Shown one piece after another: positions 13,701-28,700 of a stretch of DNA of 64,000 bases (position 1 is the stretch's first letter; the number at the start of each line of letters is the position of its first letter). The notes under the pieces are model-generated. The model was not told where the DNA came from, searched no databases, and saw only the letters and a list, made by a program, of their open reading frames with translations. The DNA is from Sympetrum striolatum (Eukaryota; Arthropoda; Insecta; Odonata; Libellulidae): positions 90,996,254 to 91,060,253 of the forward strand of contig OX388343.1 of assembly GCA_947579665.1 (NCBI GenBank). The letters are read 5' to 3'. The translations under genes were made by a program, and so were the position numbers.

Positions 13701-16700
13701 GTTTATTAAGCACTAGGGTGGTGCGGTTTGCCACTTTTTTTCTGATCGAAAGGCAATACCGGCAAAAGTGGCCCACTCAAATGAACATTACAAATATATA
13801 TTTTTTTTTCGAAATCAAAAAATAACTTCTGTAAGAATTTTACCTCGAAGTTTCGAAATTTCGACAAAAACATCAACATTTTCATAATGTTTTTCGGTTA
13901 AAACGAGAATATTTTTACGTAAAAAGATGCCACTAGCAAAAAAAAACTGATGACCTCATTATTTTTTGCAAATCAAACTTCAAAATAGGTATTAAAGTTA
14001 ACTTAAACGTTTAGTTAGATCCTAATTTTAAGCTCACTTTAACAGTTTTGTTATATAACAAGCGCTTTCCAGATTAAATGCAGTTTAAGGTGAAGGGGGC
14101 AACTCTTTCACAGAGGTGAGGCGTCTCACCCGGACACTCGGAGAGATGGCCAAATGCATGTATCCAGAAAATTTTAAATATTTTGGGAGAAAATTTTTTT
14201 AGACAAAATTTGGTTATACCTAGACTATTCATAATGAATAAATGCTATATTCTATCTCGCAGTTTCACATACTTATTATCACTTATGTCATTGTTATGAA
14301 GTCATTTCCTTAGGTGGGGCATCTCTCCCGGAATTACCTTATATAATACGTGTTTTTGAGCACTTGAATACTAGTTTTAAATCTTTATTTGGTAGTCTAA
14401 TGCAATTTGACATTTGGAAGTATGTAAATTCATTTTAATTTCTGTTATTTTTGAAACCTTGTGCAAAGGTACAACTTCACCTTTGCACCAACATTATTTA
14501 AAATGTATTTGGAAGAAGTGTTAAAGAACTGAAAAAAGAAATGTGTAAATATGTGCATTACCGTAGGAAACGATACACTATCCTTTATTGTTTGCAGATG
14601 ATCAGCTCATTGTGGCTGGAGATAGAGGTGATGCAAGTTATATGTTCCGTATATTAGAAGATGTGTATTTAAAGTGGGAACTAACAATAAGCAAAGACGA
14701 AACAGAGTATATGGTAGTGGGTGACGTTGACTTTAATGTTGGTACTACAAGATACGGAATACTAACCTCTTTAAATACTTAGGAGTTACCTTCCAGCAAA
14801 AGGCAGAAATATCCAAGATATATCCAATATAATAGTTCAAGGAAAACGGGCGATCTGCCAGCTAAACCCAACCATGTGGAGTGATAAAATATAAAAGAAA
14901 ACCAAAACAACTATATAGAAAACTAACGTTGAAAGTATAAGTACATATGGAGCAAAGGTATGGAGATAGACTGTTGGCAAAGGAGTTACCGTATCTCGAG
15001 GCCAGACCATGTGAGAAATCAGCGAGTTAGAGAAATCAGCGAGTTAGAGAAATCAGCGAGTTAGAGAAATCAGCGAGTTAGAGAAATTATACAGGTAGAA
15101 GGAAGTATTATCAAAGCAATAGAAACAAAGACTGAATTATATATGAAGAAAGAAACGACTGAAATATATATATATATTTTTTTTTCCAATGCGAAAAGTT
15201 GAGGAATATTTTCTTCTAGCAGGCGCGGAAGATTCCAAAAGTTTGCAAAAGGATTAGTAGCGCTTCAGACACTTCCCTTTAGTACATACGCATGTTGTGA
15301 AGTGAGAAAAATTTCAGTGACGCAACTTCTTCCAATCAACTATGAAAATTTCCATTTACTTGAAAAATCTGATAGATGAAAATTAATCATAAAAAAATCT
15401 CACTGTTACTTTTAAGTTTTAGCTCTTCCTCGTATCCTAAGTAAATTGTTTTTCTTGTAATGGCATCTAGTATGATAGAAGCAAATACCCTATCGCCATT
15501 TTTCTGCGACGTGCAGATTTCCTAAGATAAGAAAAATCGTTTTATCTGGTACTCATAAAGTAAATTTATAAATATCATAATAAAAATTAATTTGCTTATT
15601 TCTTCATCTAGGCTAGAGAAACCTTGTTCACAATGTTCCAAGCCATACGGATTCATCAATTATATGCCCTTGAGTAACCAAACGGAAGAGTTCAAGGTGA
15701 GTCGATGTTTCTTATGTCAATGATGATAATACATTGTTGAGGATTATTAATTCAAGTTATTCCGTTTCTTCTTTTTCATTAATGTCTTTTATTCTTATCT
15801 CGGAATATTGCAAAATCAAATAGTAAATTACTTATTGTTATGCCATGGAATTTTGCAGAAAATAAAGGACGCATTGAGTTGACATTATTCATATACACAC
15901 AATGTAAGTGCTCTGTGCTAATGCTGTCGAACTTACTCGGTGACCTAATTAATTAAATTAATTCATTTGAATCAAGTTGATAATTGAAGTAATTCATGTT
16001 TAGAAGTTTGTAGTATAAGCGGAAAATTAAATATTTTTCGATTAATCTAATTAAGCAATTACCTAAGTAAACGAGATGAAAGATTTATTCTTGAAACATA
16101 TCCATTTGATGGAATTTGAGAATGAAAAATCTACGCCGATAAAAACATAGATTATATTACGTTTAGAAAAAGAAAATCCTATGAGATTTATAAGAGAGGA
16201 AAACAATCGTATTATTAATATGAAAGAATTATAACATCGGCTGATTGATTTCTCAGCCCCTGAACCGTTATCTATCAAGAGCATTGAAGGGGGACTGAGA
16301 ATTAATAAGCTAGACGGAGAGAGGTGGCCCTTACTTCCTTTCTGGGCCAGAATAACGTGAATGGAAGTGTAAAAGTCCATCAGGGGTTTACAGGAATTCC
16401 CTTTAGAAGTATCTGATTAAAGGAGTTCAATGCAATGCATCACGTTATAATTGCACGCTATAAGTTTTATTTGAATTCCAAGAAATGGTTTAGAATTTAT
16501 TAAATATATCAAGAAAATCTGCAATTAGCATTATTTTAAATCAAACTACCTGACATTTAAAGCGATGATTGAAAGTAGTACTGAAAATTTAGTCTCACAA
16601 ATTCATATGCTTTCTTTGGTCAATTTTTCGTGGATCATTAGATGTATCAAGTTAATCAAAAAGCTTTAACATGTCTGAACCTATTTTATGATATTATCTC

Positions 16701-19700
16701 TTCTGGATTTATAGGAAAATTAGTCTTTCCTCATCAGTTACAAATCTTACATCGTTTTCTGAAAGTGATGAATGAAACAAACATTCGAGTTGATAAAAAC
16801 GGATTTCCTTATTAATATTTTTCATCTTGGATAGTAATTCATATGCCAAGGAATTATTGTGACAGATATATTTGTACTCACGTAACACCTTTTGGTGGCT
16901 TAAACAACGCCTATATAGTATATTTAACAATATAGGCATAATTATATTTTTAAATATATCGTACGATCTCGCAGAATGTGCCAAATTACTCCAGACATCT
17001 GTTGGGCTATTTTCCAAAATGTCACCGAAAAGCTGCTAGCGAGACATTCTGTCTGGATTTATTGAATTATATAAAAGTTCTCCGTGCCTGTTGCAGATAA
17101 AGAGTAAAGATTATAATTATAGAATGTTATCCTCCTTATGTTTCGTACTCCTTCGTCAAAACTCGGGAAATAACCTCACAGGCGTCCTGAATAATTTGAA
17201 ACATTCTGCGAGAACACACGATGGGTAGTACCATTTCGGTCATGCGATGTTTCGCAAGGTGTAAACGGTTCTTCACATTTTCTTTGCGACCAGCAAAATA
17301 TTTAATTTTTTGCTTATCATTTTTATGACTCATTTTCCATCATTAGCAACATTGCGGCGGAAAATTGCTCAGAAAGAAGAGGAAAGTAGTCACATTTCCT
17401 CTTCCCTTCTCACTTCTGACGCCTGTTCTACTGGGAGATAAGGGAGCTAATATTAGAACTGTCAAACTCAAACCACGTCTTTCAATAGACATCAGAGACT
17501 AGATCACATCAGTCGTGATTGAAACTCACTTTTATCTCTACAGACATTTCAATGCATCATTTGATTTGCCTCATTTCACTGTTGCGGAATTTCAATCTCC
17601 TAATAAATATAGTGGATGAATATTAATGACTGGGACAAAGGAGTTATTTTTTAATATTAAGATTCTTTCTTATCGCTTTATGACTTAAAGATAAATTCTA
17701 ACCTTCCATTTATAACTCAGTTCGAATTTTGTATTCGAAGTGTGGTTCACGCAACTTTTGAGATTTTCAAAAAGAGACACTGTATGAAAGAAACCAAACT
17801 TTTGAGAGGAAGTAAAAGAGAATCTCTCTATTATTTCCCTGATCATTAATTGCAATCGATGGCTTATCTGATATCGATGAGAGATGGCATACATTTGTGG
17901 AAAGTGAAATGATAAAGGAAGCATCTTCACCTGTGGATACGGTCGCTAAAGCGAAACCGGTCGCCTCTATAATATACTAAAAGCTTCCTTACATAAAAAA
18001 AATCGTTTGGCACCATTAATCAACCCGAGAAAAGAGTTTTTGTGTAACTTTTCGAAATGCCTGAACAATGAGGGGTGGACTTTGTCAACTCGTGCAGGGT
18101 ACCTACTGCTGGACCATTCCGGTGTCCATTATCATCGAGTCCGCGGAGAAGGTAGTGCGTATGGTGATTCGGCAATTCGGTGTTTTTTATTTTTAGGTTA
18201 GCGAGTGATTGTGGATTCGTGCTGAAAATAAAATTCGATTAGGAATTAATTATTATAAATTAATTAATTAATATAAATATGGAAGTGGAATCAGCTGATT
18301 AAATACGGAAGTGCCATACGACAAGAAACTCAGATATAAGAAGGTTAACTCTAACGAAATGAATATTCACCGATTATTATCCTCATCAAAATTGACAGAT
18401 TATATTGTTTCCCAAATAGGCTCCTCCCGGGAATCGATCCCGGGACCGCTTTCACCACACTTTTTCCACCTGTCCCTTTGGCCATCTGGGAGCGCGGTGT
18501 ATTATGTTAAAGACAATATTAGGCAAAAGCTTAGCTACGTTCTAGTGCATTCTTGCTATTTTTATAATTGTATCATTTCATTCGGAAATGGGTAAAATGA
18601 GGATTATTTTCCTACGATATTCTCCTGGTAATTCAGACAGCAGCCTTGTTTTCCAGCGAACATAGAATGTTTTAAGTTTGGAAGTTTGAATAGCCTATTT
18701 TAATAACATTATAAATCTCTAACAACACATTTATTAATCTTAATAACCTGAAATCCCTATGTAAAACTTACTGAGCTTCTGAGCAAGAGCAGCCCTAAAT
18801 ACCCTTGCACTTTGTTGCAGAATCATGCATGGGCTTCCAATGTCCATGGCAATGGTTGCAGAAAACATACTTAGGGAGCTCAAACATCACTGCAAATTTG
18901 ACCTGATTACTTGGCTCTTTAAATGAATACATTAATTATAGCTGGAAATAAATTTAAAAATTTGATATTGAGATAAAATATTTATGAAATGATTTAACCA
19001 TAATACATTTAAATATTTACATATTTCCTCTAGGATATTATTTATGGCTGACATATTCTTTCTTCAATAATATATGTGTTTGCATGCCACTTGGTGGAGA
19101 AAAAGATTATATGATTCCTTGAAAATATGAGAGAATATTTCACCTTGAAGGTGAATTGGTGAATTTTTACCTATTTAAAAGAATCAGAAATGTAGAAAGA
19201 GAAAATCCAGAAACAACTTTGGTAGTTTAATGGTTTAAGAGTTTTATTGATTACAATTATTTGTCCTCAAAAGAAAATACCTAAAGTGCATTACTTATCT
19301 CTTTTATACTACTAAATGGATCACATGGTCCTAAAGGTGATAGAAGGTATAAAAATGACTGAACCATTTCATTAGAAAATAATTATCCACGCATGATACT
19401 ATATCAACCTTTTTCTCAAATCTCTCACATTATTGCCCATTATCGTCCTTTTTTCAGAATGCTTTTTATAATGACAATTCCTTCTATAATTTCTCTTTTA
19501 CTGTTCATTTTATTTTCCTCTACATTTATTAGGCATTTAAACATTAAATTAGATAAATCAGTTTATATCAAAGTAATCTATTACATAAGAACTGCTTACA
19601 AAAGAATAACTGTACATAAATGATATATTTTACTTTAATAAAGAAAAAGGTAATGAAGGCACAAGTGTCAGGTAACCTGGATGCTCCTGAGGGAGGCTTG

Positions 19701-22700
19701 GATGCATTGATGCAAGTCATAGTATGCCAGAAAGAGATTGGCTGGAGGGAAAAAGCTAGGCATATCATCATTTTATCTACTGATGCTTCATTCCATTTGG
19801 CAGGTGATGGAAAGGTATGTAATTTATTACTAATAATATATTTATAAGTAAAAGGAAGCCTTAAAACAGTCTATAGAAACTGAACTTGAGAGTAAACAAC
19901 ATTAAACTTAACTTAATTATTAATAAGGCAAAATAAGATAATTGTTGAAAAGATACCTGCATAAGGTATAAATATTTGACATGTTTAAGGCATTTGTGAT
20001 TGGTTACAATGAATTAAATCTTTCCAATACATTTGTAATTGGTTATTTCTTTCTGGTAAACAGATATTGGGATTTTCTTAACTTATATTAACACATTCAC
20101 AAACAAAGCCATAAAATTTAAATTACATTTTAGTTGGCTGGTATAGTGGAACCAAATGACTGTAAATGCCACCTTGAAGATAATGAGTACACCCATGGTA
20201 ACTTGTTAGACTACCCATCAGTTTCTCAGGTAGGTTTTTGTATGAACATACATATATTTAAGCACTTCTACAAAGATTTAAAATGTTTCAAAAGTAAAAT
20301 CAAAATTTCCATTCCAGATTAATCATGTGGCAAAAGAAAATAAGATGGTAATAATATTTACAGTCATTCAAAAGCAAGTCGAAACTTATAAATACTTAGC
20401 TGAAAGAATTGCTGGTTCCATAGCTGCAAAGCTGACCAATGATTCATCAAATATAGTTGAGCTTATAAAAAAACAATATGAAGTAAGTTTCATATTATTG
20501 GATATCAAATATAGCATTTAATCACTTTTTAATTAAAATTATGGTATATTTATAAGAATAACTTTTATCAATAATTTAATATGGTTGGCCTAATCTGATA
20601 CCTCTCAGAAATTCATTGGTTTTTCAAGAGTGTACATAGCCATAGTTCTTTACAAAGTATGTTCTACATAATGCATATATTCAAAATATTTTTTTTTAAA
20701 TAAGCTATTGGAATACTATGTTAAATTAATATTTCAGGTGCTTCTAATTTGATGTTATATATTTACTGTATTTTCTGAGATTTTTATCATTCAATGATCT
20801 GAATCAGCTTCAAATAGAATTTTGAAGTTCTTCTTCTTTATTTAAAAAAAATATATGAGTTTGCTGAAGGAGGTACCCTCAAAACTCAGAGCACCATTCT
20901 TCATGATACAGACACTCCCCAACTTACAAACACTTTACGATCAGCACTGCTGGTCAAAAGTCGAATTGGTTGTAAGTTGAATTGGTCGTAAGTCGTATTG
21001 ATGGTAAGTCAGGTTTATGATATGAGGTATAGCATACAACCCACCAACCGTGAAGGTATATAGTTTTCCATCATTGCACCAAACAAGAACTGGCCTTTGT
21101 TGTCATGATATTTTAAGTTTGTACTGTAACACCTCATATCGGTATTTTTTAATGGTTTTATCAATATATCTTTACATTTTTCCTTAAAATTTTGCAGCTG
21201 AACACAAGGCCTTCAAAATAATATGAATAGGATTGATTTAGTACTAGAAATATATTTTGATAATTTGGGAAATGAAAGGGCTGATTACGAACGGAGAAAC
21301 AAACACTGATTTATTCATATCATTACCTTCTATCAATGAAAACTTGCCCCTAAATCCCAATGAGTATGAAATCATTGAATGTTGACGTCTAGGTTTGCGT
21401 ATCAATATGTATAATGAAATAAAAATTAAATAATAGTCTGTAATATATGGACGTACGTCAAACATTTTTATGGTATATTTATATTCTAAACAGCACACTA
21501 TATAGGCTTCTTCAGACAAGCTTCTCTGATGCACGAACTGAATTTTTTGGCTGCATACCTAAGGCTTATCTAATCTATTTGATTAATTCAAATAAAGTAA
21601 AAAATATCTTGAACAGTTTTTTCGATTCAGCTGAGCAGATTTTAAAATATTCAAAGATCAACAGCATTGTAGGAATCTGCCGAGGGTACCCAATACATAG
21701 TTTGATGCAGGGAAGGAATTGCCATTAGAAAAAAGCATTGTTGCAATTAGAAAAAATATGAATTTTAAAAATATGTAATCATCCAAACTATCTCAAAAAA
21801 GATGCTATTAAAATAAATTTACCATCAATAAAGGTTATGGCAGTGTTTCTCAAACTGTGTGCAGCGGTGCCCTTGGGCATACTCTACGATGCACTGGAGT
21901 ACTGTGAGGCACCAGATTAAAATGCAATTATTGTGACAGTGCGCCATGAAAACCTGTGAATCTTGAACTGAAAAAGTTTGGGAACCCCTGGTTTATGGAA
22001 CAGTTACAAATTTATGTAGACTTTAAAATTAAATTAGATTTAAATATCAGAATTCAGTAAATACAAATGGTTCATAGGTTTCCACGGTGATCGAACTAGC
22101 GCTGACTTAAAACCAACTATTGAAATAACAACCAAATGGAAACTGAATGAAATAGCTCAGACTCGACAGTAAGAAACGAAACATAAGACGTGCAGGTTTA
22201 AAATTACCATGTCCCGTCGTCCCATCACAAAGTATTAAATAGTTGCTCAAAACTTTGTGCACAATAATAAGAGCCATTCCAAATGAAAATTTTGTTTAAT
22301 TTTTATCATAGTTTGAAATTTCACCTTTCAAAAAATTTTGGCCATAACTTTGGACGGTCATAAGTCAGACATTTGTAAGTCGAGGAGCGTCTGTATGTAT
22401 GGCTTGGTAGAAATAGGTATACATACATTGAATTTTCACCCAATATGTTGCACTTTACCTAAAAGGTGCTACACATGTTCTGACCAAACCACACAACTAA
22501 CACCATCAGCACCACCAGTTGGAGGTGTATAGGCATGTCACCTGACAAAAAAACATACCCAATGGCTGGGTGGTTAGTATCTAACTGCGGACCATCTCAC
22601 CCCAATTTCTGTAATATCCCAACCTGGATAACATTATCATTCCACATTACTACTTATAGGCACATTATGCAAACAAAGTATGCTCCAAACCTAAATTGGT

Positions 22701-25700
22701 CACTGTTTGCACATTTTCAACTCCCCTCTGCCCCTTCTGGAAGTGAGGAAAAAATCGAACTTCACAAGATAATGTTGTCTACAAAGAAATATTTCATAAG
22801 TTGGTTGGTTGGATGATTTGGTAGATTGGTTTGGACGTCCGTAGAGCTGGCCCCAACAGAGATGGTCAGGGAGATTGGTTTTGTCAGGTTATCGGGTCAG
22901 AACATATATTGCGCCTTTAAAGGATAACATTAGGGAACATTTTAATTATATTTAAAGTCAGTGAAATACAATGAAAAAAATTCCTACTTGAATAAGAACC
23001 ATTTTTATAAAGAAAATCAAAATTGACTTGTCTTTCATATCAATGACCAATGTAGTATAAATAGGAATAAAATAAATAAATAAAGGAAAACTCATCAGAA
23101 TGGAGATTCACTTGGTTGTATTCCATGACTAGATGGTGAACAAAAAACACTAATTTTCAAAATGAAACTGGTATTATTTGATTTTAAAAATCACTCTGCT
23201 AAATACTATTGTTATTTATTAGAACTAGTATTTTGCAAAGTGATTTTTGAATAAAATAAAACCAGTTTCGTTTTGAAAAGTGTTTTTTATTTTCATTCCC
23301 CATTAAAATTAAGGAAGTTATGGATATGGGTTGATGTTTACATGAAATATGGGATGTGAAAATGATGGCTGACTACATGAGAGGGTGTTATTTTGACAAA
23401 TCAATGAATTATGCTCTCTTATTTTCAGGTAAACTGTATGTGATAAGCAAAAATGATAGTCACTTTCAGATTTAGTTCACATATATTTTCCAGTTCTATG
23501 CTTTTAGAAGGATAAATAATTGGTATTAGAAATTGAGGGTTGAGCCAAAGCCCCTTTCTCCTTCATGAAAATATCGATATGTACTCCTTTCCTGTTCTAA
23601 CATATCCATTATAGATTACAACTCTCTTTTGCACATTTAATTAGATGCCAATCTTTGTAAAAATTAATCTATTGTATTTTCTTATGATTTTAGAACCTCG
23701 TACAATCAGTGAAAATAAATGATGATGCCATTGACTTCATTGAAACAAAATATTACTCTTCTTGCTTGGAAAAAGATGGTCCGGAAAAGCAAAGAGCTGA
23801 ATGCGATGGGCTAAAAGTTGGGAATAAAATTAAATTTAGAGCAGAGTTAAAGGTAAATGAACCTATAATTTCAGCTACGAATAATTAATTTGTATTGATT
23901 CGTTATATTTTCATAATTAAATGAAATAAGCAAAAACGTGAATCCAATTTTTGTTATCATCATGTCTTTTTATTTCTTGAAAGGTTTTGAATTGTCCTAA
24001 AAATGAAAACGAACGCCATCAGAAATTTAGAATCAGCCCACAAGGTATAAATGAAGCTGTTGAGGTTGAAATTGATATTATATGTGACTGTTCATGTGAA
24101 AAACCAGATAGTCGGGTAAGTCTTAACTAGTTGTTACATATTTAATTAATTAATTGAAATAACCTACGATCCTAGTCATATACATATATCATCATCATCA
24201 TCGACCATTTTCAATCCATCGTCAGATGTAGGCCTCCCCAAATACTTTCAAATTTTGTCTGTTCAAAGCTTCTCATTGCTACATTACACCTTAGTACTTG
24301 ATGATATCTCTATTCCACCTGTCCTTTGGTCTTCTTCTTACTCTCTTCATATAATCTTGGTATCCAGTTCATAACTGCAGAAGTCCAATGGTTTTCATTT
24401 CCTCTTGCAACATGGGTAGCCCATCTCCATTTTAGTGATCTTACCTTGTTTATGACTATTTTGTCACTCCAGTCATCATCCTCACTTTGGTGTTGCGGTT
24501 CCAGTCTCTCCTTGTGATTCTGAGCATACAGCACTCAAAGCTGCTTAGCATTGTTTGAAGTCACTGGTTCATTGCTGCATTTAACACCCAAGTTTCACTA
24601 CCATAGGTCAAAAATGGTAAAATACATTGATTGAAGACCTTCCACTTCAAAACCATTAGAATTCATAAAATGATGGAGTCCTTTTGAAGGCACTCCAGCG
24701 AAGTTTAATTCTTTGGTTTACTTCATGAATCTGTTTTTCTATCCCATTGTCATCTGTGGTCTGGGTATGTGTATTCTAGGCAACAAAGCCATTGAGTGCA
24801 ATTTCTAAATGTGTCCACAACTTTTAGTAAATGCACCAAATGATAAAGCAAGGTATTTTGGAATTAAAATAAGAAACTAAATTAATAGGGTTTATTGAAA
24901 TGAAGGAAAGCAAACATAATGTTCAAGGGATAGGATGGGAAGGGATGGGAAAATATAGGTGAATAAATTGTCTTACTTGGGTTGTGTATTTTCCTTGGGG
25001 TGATATATGTGAAGATGGGGTTTCTCAAACGATTTTGGACAAACCTTCTAGAAACAGCAGCTGAACTAGCTACTGAAAAAAGAACTAGGAAAAGTTAGGT
25101 TAAATTCTACGTGTGGAATCTTTTGCTGTATAGTGGTGAAATATGCACCTTGAGAAAAGAGGACATTAAAAGATTAGAGGTCTTTGGGATGTAGGAAAAG
25201 GAAAGTATTCACATAAAATAGCAGAATAGGAAAGTTAAACATAAACTATTGGTAAATATAATGGCACTCTGTGTATGAGCATCATCCCAGCAATCTTATC
25301 ATTTTCTCTTTTTTGACTGAAAGGGTTATGAGGAGAACAGTAGTAAATGCAGCTATAGAGGCACTCTCAATTGTGGGATATGTGCCTGTGATGACAAATA
25401 TGTTGGGAAGAATTGTGAGTGCGATCGAACTTCAACTTCAGGGACTACAAATGACACAGCTGCATGCATTCCACCAGGAAATGGAACTGACATCAAGATA
25501 TGCTCTGGAGTGGGAGAATGTAGATGTGGAATATGCATCTGTAGACCAAGACAAAATACTGATGAGGTAATCATCAGCATTAATAAAGGTTTAAATTGAT
25601 TCACTCACACTTATCATTAAAATGAATATGGTAAATAAGCTTTTCCAAAGTCTCTGTTTTAGTAATATTTATTTTGCTTATCTTCTAATGTATTTTATTC

Positions 25701-28700
25701 TAAAGAGTTCATAAGGTAAAGTCTTTATTTTGACATACTCATCATCCAAATCCCTTATGAATGTGACTTAAGAGCAAAATGCATAAACATCAGATGAATC
25801 AAACAAATTAATAATTATTCTTTAAAATTGATCCCATTCTATATATCTCTTTAAAATTTTGTCCTTTGTTACAGAAAATTTTGGTCAGAAATTAAGTTAA
25901 TTATTAGCCCATAAATTTTCAAAATTTACAATTAGTGTTTTAGAGATTTTCATAGAAGTCAGTTATATTAACCAGCCAATAGCTCAAATAGAGAGTATTA
26001 TAGGTATGTACTACACTCCTGCTTCATGTATGTGTCTGCAAATACTGAATCCAAAATTATGATTTTTTTACAGCTTGTTTATGGTAAATACTGTGAATGC
26101 AATAACTTTTCATGTAGGATGAATAAAGGGAAATTGTGTTCAAATCATGGAACATGTGCTTGCGGCAAATGTGAATGCTATTCTGGTTGGACAGGAGACA
26201 CATGTGATTGTCAAGAATCATATGATTCTTGCATTAACCAGGCCTCTCATGAAAAGAAAGTAAGTTCTGAAATTCTGATACTACTTATATTGCATATTGA
26301 TTCATTCAATGGATGTCTTAGATGGGCATGTGTTTGCACTTCAACTCTATGTACCCAACCAAGACTGATTTTATCTGGGATCCCAATCTTCATGTAAAAT
26401 ATCTATGGGGTAAATGCCAATGAAAGGCTGTCAAGGCTTAGCCAAGTGGCTCTTTCAATGGGTGAAATGAAATCAGTTTTCAGGGTAAGAAGCTGCTTTG
26501 ATATTTTTCTGATCCACAGTGGTACTGCTTCTACTAATTCAGGTGGGTTCCCAATTTTTCTTTGTTTTTGAACTCCACTGGGTATTGATTCTTAGACTAC
26601 TTCCACTTCTAAAGAACATACAAACAACATGGCTATCTAGCATCATAGTTATACACAAGTATGATAAATAGTAGGATGTGAATTGAGCTATAAGGCAGCA
26701 ACTACAGCAGAAAAGACCAATTAATGAATAAAATTCATTAATTCTGTGTTAGTTGAGCAAGTTTTATTTACACTGATGATCATGCTGGATAGACTTCTAC
26801 CCTATGCAGAAATCAAGTAATAACATTAGGAAACATCATTATTTTACTGTCAAAAAGTTGATCAATATTATGAAGACATAAATGAACTAATTTATGATAT
26901 ATACCTAAAATATTTTTTCAACAAAAAACTGATTATCTGATTAGATAATTGATTGGTTGATGGTTACTAAAATAAGGAAATACATAATGAAAAAGAAATT
27001 ATATTAGGTAAAACACAATAAAAACACTTTAAATAATGAAAGTTGAGATTAAGAAATAAATTAATTGTGTAACTTAAACTAGCTAAATATAAAGTCTTGA
27101 TGCTCCTTCAGCTCAGCTACTTTGAAGAAAAGCATGCTCAGCTCATGAACCTGAAACATATCACCCTATGCTATTATGCTATATTACTATCTGAGGCTTT
27201 GCCTATGCAATAGCTCATCTTCTAAAATCTTAATTTATGTATTTGTCTTTACCTTATTTTTCTTTTTTCATATTTTCCATATATTTTACGATGATTATCT
27301 TTTTATTTTGCAAATACTAAAAAGGAATTTCCAATTACATGTCATTCATAACATAGGTAGAATTTATTGTTTACCTTCATTGTGGCATATTTGAAAGGAG
27401 CATTGTTGTATCTATTCAGCTGTAATCTATTATGATTGAAACATAAATTGCACCTTTGCTAATATAAATTTTAACCCAGATTTGATCGATTTTCTTTCCT
27501 TAAAAGTAAAATCTATATAAAAGTTGACATTCTAAATTCAGCCTTAAAAAACTGACTGCAAAGCTTGACTGTTATTTGGGTACACATTGAATTTGTCATC
27601 ATTGTCAACTCACAAACATTAGTTTAGATAATTTGAGCTGGTATGACATAAGGTGACTGAGATTGCCAAATTTCTGTTTTTCAAAACATTTAATTTCACT
27701 TCATTCTACTCTTATTTTTCTTTCTTTTTATCTAATTAGTGAACATTGTTTATTTCAGATTTGCTCAGGGCATGGAGATTGTGAATGTGGAAAATGTAAA
27801 TGCAAAGATAATGGTGAAACAAGATACTCTGGAACATACTGTGAAGAATGCCCAGTCAGTAATTATTTATTAATATTAAACTATTTTGGTGATACATATT
27901 TTATTATTGCAATATAAATTTCTTTCAAGGGAAAAATTTTTCCTTTTCATAAGTTTGAAGAAGATAGATACATATAGGTGCAATATTATGAAAACATTGA
28001 TTTCCATCCAAGAGTTTAGTAACACTAGTGATAATTAGTATTTAGTGACATAGCTAAGGTGATAGATGTTATTTAGTCACTTAAAAACAATGATAGTAAT
28101 TATTGCATATTCACTGCAGCTTAATTTACAGAAAGAACTAATAATTACTACAAAACCTATGAAAAAATATTGTGTTTAGCTAGATAAATAGCCCCAAGGC
28201 TCTCTGGTTTCATTGGTCTAAACTGCAGTAGACTTCTTTGGAGCTTTTTGATGATTTCGCTTATAGATTTCCCTTTCTGTCCACTGAGGTTTATACCCAG
28301 GAAACATATTTTGAAGTTAAGAATGGCAAATTATCTAGAAGAGGAATGTCTGCAACTACTGTATTACCAGTCTTGGCACATAGAAGTGCAACTTATCTTC
28401 TTGAATGCAGCAATAACCTAGTGACTCCAGACAATACAGAGAAGTATGAATTACTTCATGCATGGAATCTCAAGAAGAGGCAGGAAAAGCAATACTTAGG
28501 TTAGGATGATGATAGGAGTGACAAGTAGATAAAGACTGATGGATAAAGTAAGATCGCTGAAATGGATGCGGGCTGGCCATGAAGTTGGAAGAAATAACAA
28601 CAATTAGATGTTTACGGCTCTCTACTGGATACCAAGAGATATGAAGAAACCAATAAGAAGACCATGGAACAGAGACATAATGAAGTATTTAGGAGTAACA

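Noticed and set aside
25271..25570. Plus-strand 99-codon ORF in another frame over exon 11
   Set aside because: Shadow frame; the EGF cysteine pattern is in the frame starting at 25324.
25353..25604. Minus-strand 83-codon ORF over integrin exon 11
   Set aside because: Shadow of the EGF-coding exon on the opposite strand.
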